This document shows, piece by piece, positions 13,221 through 14,634 of a DNA stretch of 14,634 bases (position 1 is its first letter; each line of letters opens with the position of its first letter). The position numbers were made by a program, and so were the translations under genes. The notes beneath the pieces are model-generated. The model had not been told where the DNA came from. It was given only the letters and a program-made list of their open reading frames with translations, and searched no databases. Origin of the DNA: an uncultured Lachnospiraceae bacterium (GTDB taxonomy: Bacteria > Bacillota > Clostridia > Lachnospirales > Lachnospiraceae); the NCBI GenBank assembly GCA_902803625.1, contig CADCQV010000039.1, forward strand, positions 1-14,634. Reading direction: 5' to 3'.

Positions 13221-14634
13221 TCTTATCCGACAGGGTGAGCGGAATATATTCTGGTCTGCTGCCCCTGAGGAGGTGCTTAAAGCCGGAGCCTCCGTTATCT
13301 ATCGGCATCGCAAATTCATAAGCGAGAGGCTCGAAAAACCTTTTATCAAGGGTGGCTATATGGTATTCGATATGGAGGATACCGCCGCCGGAAACCTTTT
13401 CCAGGATAAGCTGCGGATCGGCGGTGTCAAAGATTATGACGTTTTCGGTGATACCGGTTCCGTTGGTAAGGATCTCCGTGTAAGGAGCCCCGTTAAGAGT
13501 GATCTTATCAATTTTTAAAAGACACTTAAAATCCCCGGGATCCACCCTGAGTGCGGTACAGTCCTCGGGAAGCAGTGTCTCAAACATTATCCTGTCTTCA
13601 TCATTTCTTTCGGCATTGATAAGAAGTGAGTCCTCGGGATGAAAGCCGAGACCCCTGTCATAGAATATCCTGGGTTTTTCGGGACGGATCAAAAGCCTTG
13701 ATTTACTGAGAGCCTCCTCCAGATGGATATTCTCCGCACCGAAAATGGAATACATCCCCGTCAGGGAAATATGCCTTCCCGCTATATGTCTTTGCAGAGC
13801 CTTTTCCATTTCATAGAAAACATCCATAAGATCCGCGTCTATGCCTATCTTTTCAAAGATTCCGTCAAAGACCTCCGGCTCTGCCATATCGAGGGACGAA
13901 AGGAAATAGCTCACTGCACGGAAAATGCAGAAGTCTACCGGCACGGGAAAATCGAACACCCACTCGTAATCGATGATATTCCAGCCATTATTATAAATAA
14001 GATTTGAAAAAATGAGATCCACATCGGTCAGCATCATGCTCCTAAGGCTTCCCGGAACACCCGTAACCTCAAATACCTCGGCGAATTCCCTTGTGGCCCA
14101 GAATTCCCTTATGGCTGCCCTCCGGAGAGCCTCCGCAAATTTCACTATGGCTTCAACACAGCTCTCCCCCTTTCCCAGGGACAGGAGCCGCTTCATCTCC
14201 TCGTCCATACTGCGCCCCACGATGTGATCGAACTCCAGATACATAAGCTCTCCGGAGCGGTTATAGACCTTTCTCACGGGACAGGGTCTGAAGCTTGTGG
14301 ATCTGAATTCCTCTTTAAGTCCTTCATAGGCGTCCGCCATCCTTAGAAGATGCGGCACGGCTTCCTTTGAAAAGGGAGTCTTTATCACTGTCTTCTTATT
14401 CAGCTCGTCCACAATGATGTCTGTCCTAATCTGATAGAGGGGATCCCTTTCCGTAGAATGCTTGGAATATATGGGACAGCGCCCGCTTCCTTTCCCGCTT
14501 CGTCCTTCCTTCTGCAGTACGCAGAGAAATGAATTTGAGAAGAAGGGGAAATAACCGTCGCCCAGCGCTTCGTCGAGAGCTGCTCCCTCGTCAAAGCAGT
14601 TCACCCTCTCACCGTCAAAGTTCCTCTCGTTATC
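13207..14634 (-). CDS. Kinase-fold glycan-cluster protein, C-terminal part (cut by right edge)
   Basis: 475 residues are visible and the frame is open to the right edge, so the true start lies outside. A GTG at 14604 is only an internal codon. The first ~40 residues, with GYFPFFSNSFLCVLQ, resemble the end of a SAM-methyltransferase domain seen fused to such kinases, but too little is visible to be sure. A kinase-like fold follows: TVIKTP with the likely ATP lysine, YLEFDHIVGRSMDEEM as hinge, TDVDLIFSNLI as catalytic loop (Asp and Asn kept, the usual His replaced) and NIIDYEWVFDFPVPVD with the metal aspartate. The last ~160 residues (RIFYDRGLGF ... LRVDPGDFKCLLKI ... IFDTADPQL) form a beta-rich domain that I associate with rhamnan-type glycosyltransferase proteins. 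Substrate unknown; modification of the glycan end is a reasonable guess. It overlaps the next gene by 14 bp. Confidence 0.72.
   Translation of the reverse strand, partial: DNERNFDGERVNCFDEGAALDEALGDGYFPFFSNSFLCVLQKEGRSGKGSGRCPIYSKHSTERDPLYQIRTDIIVDELNKKTVIKTPFSKEAVPHLLRMADAYEGLKEEFRSTSFRPCPVRKVYNRSGELMYLEFDHIVGRSMDEEMKRLLSLGKGESCVEAIVKFAEALRRAAIREFWATREFAEVFEVTGVPGSLRSMMLTDVDLIFSNLIYNNGWNIIDYEWVFDFPVPVDFCIFRAVSYFLSSLDMAEPEVFDGIFEKIGIDADLMDVFYEMEKALQRHIAGRHISLTGMYSIFGAENIHLEEALSKSRLLIRPEKPRIFYDRGLGFHPEDSLLINAERNDEDRIMFETLLPEDCTALRVDPGDFKCLLKIDKITLNGAPYTEILTNGTGITENVIIFDTADPQLILEKVSGGGILHIEYHIATLDKRFFEPLAYEFAMPIDNGGSGFKHLLRGSRPEYIPLTLSDKNEKR

Overview
The window is a one-strand (minus) gene cluster for building a cell-envelope polysaccharide, most likely from a low- to mid-GC Gram-positive anaerobe of the Clostridia. 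A Lachnospiraceae-type genome is my best guess. It rests on the style of the two-domain RfbC/rhamnan-type glycosyltransferases, the kinase-fold companions, a PgcA-type phosphoglucomutase and clear Shine-Dalgarno sites. The taxonomic call is inference only. Every convincing gene reads right to left, and both edges cut through a gene.

Right block (14634 to 9406, read leftward): a right-truncated protein with a kinase-like fold and a beta-rich C-terminal domain, then two large family-2 glycosyltransferases (GTs). The first junction overlaps by 14 bp and the second by ATGA. The first of these GTs has lost the nucleotide-binding half of its first GT-A domain. The second is an intact two-domain enzyme with an N-terminal coiled coil.

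Gap (9022 to 9405): the only long non-coding stretch. It holds a long imperfect inverted repeat (arms of about 89 nt around a 9-nt loop), a short direct repeat that runs into the 3' end of the upstream GT gene, an unexplained 39-codon ORF, and an extended -10 promoter that probably starts the left block.

Left block (9021 to 1): phosphoglucomutase, then a GT87-type membrane glycosyltransferase, a dolichol-phosphate-mannose-synthase-like GT2, a GtrA-family membrane protein and a membrane-anchored SASA/CE6-type esterase. After a composite repeat follow a second DPM-like GT2, an LPG-synthase-TM/flippase-like membrane protein, an APH/choline-kinase-like protein and the start of another RfbC-type GT2.

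How the genes may work together: phosphoglucomutase supplies glucose-1-phosphate for nucleotide sugars. The RfbC-type GTs extend the glycan on the cytoplasmic side. The GT2/GtrA/GT87 trio matches the known three-component scheme, in which a sugar is loaded on a polyprenyl phosphate, flipped, and added outside the membrane. The esterase could trim acetyl groups outside, and the kinase-fold proteins could add or remove a phosphate-linked substituent. Two copies of a widespread short palindromic repeat (CTGAGCG...CGAAG type) sit exactly at gene ends: one supplies the last codons and stop of the GT87 gene, the other abuts the esterase stop.
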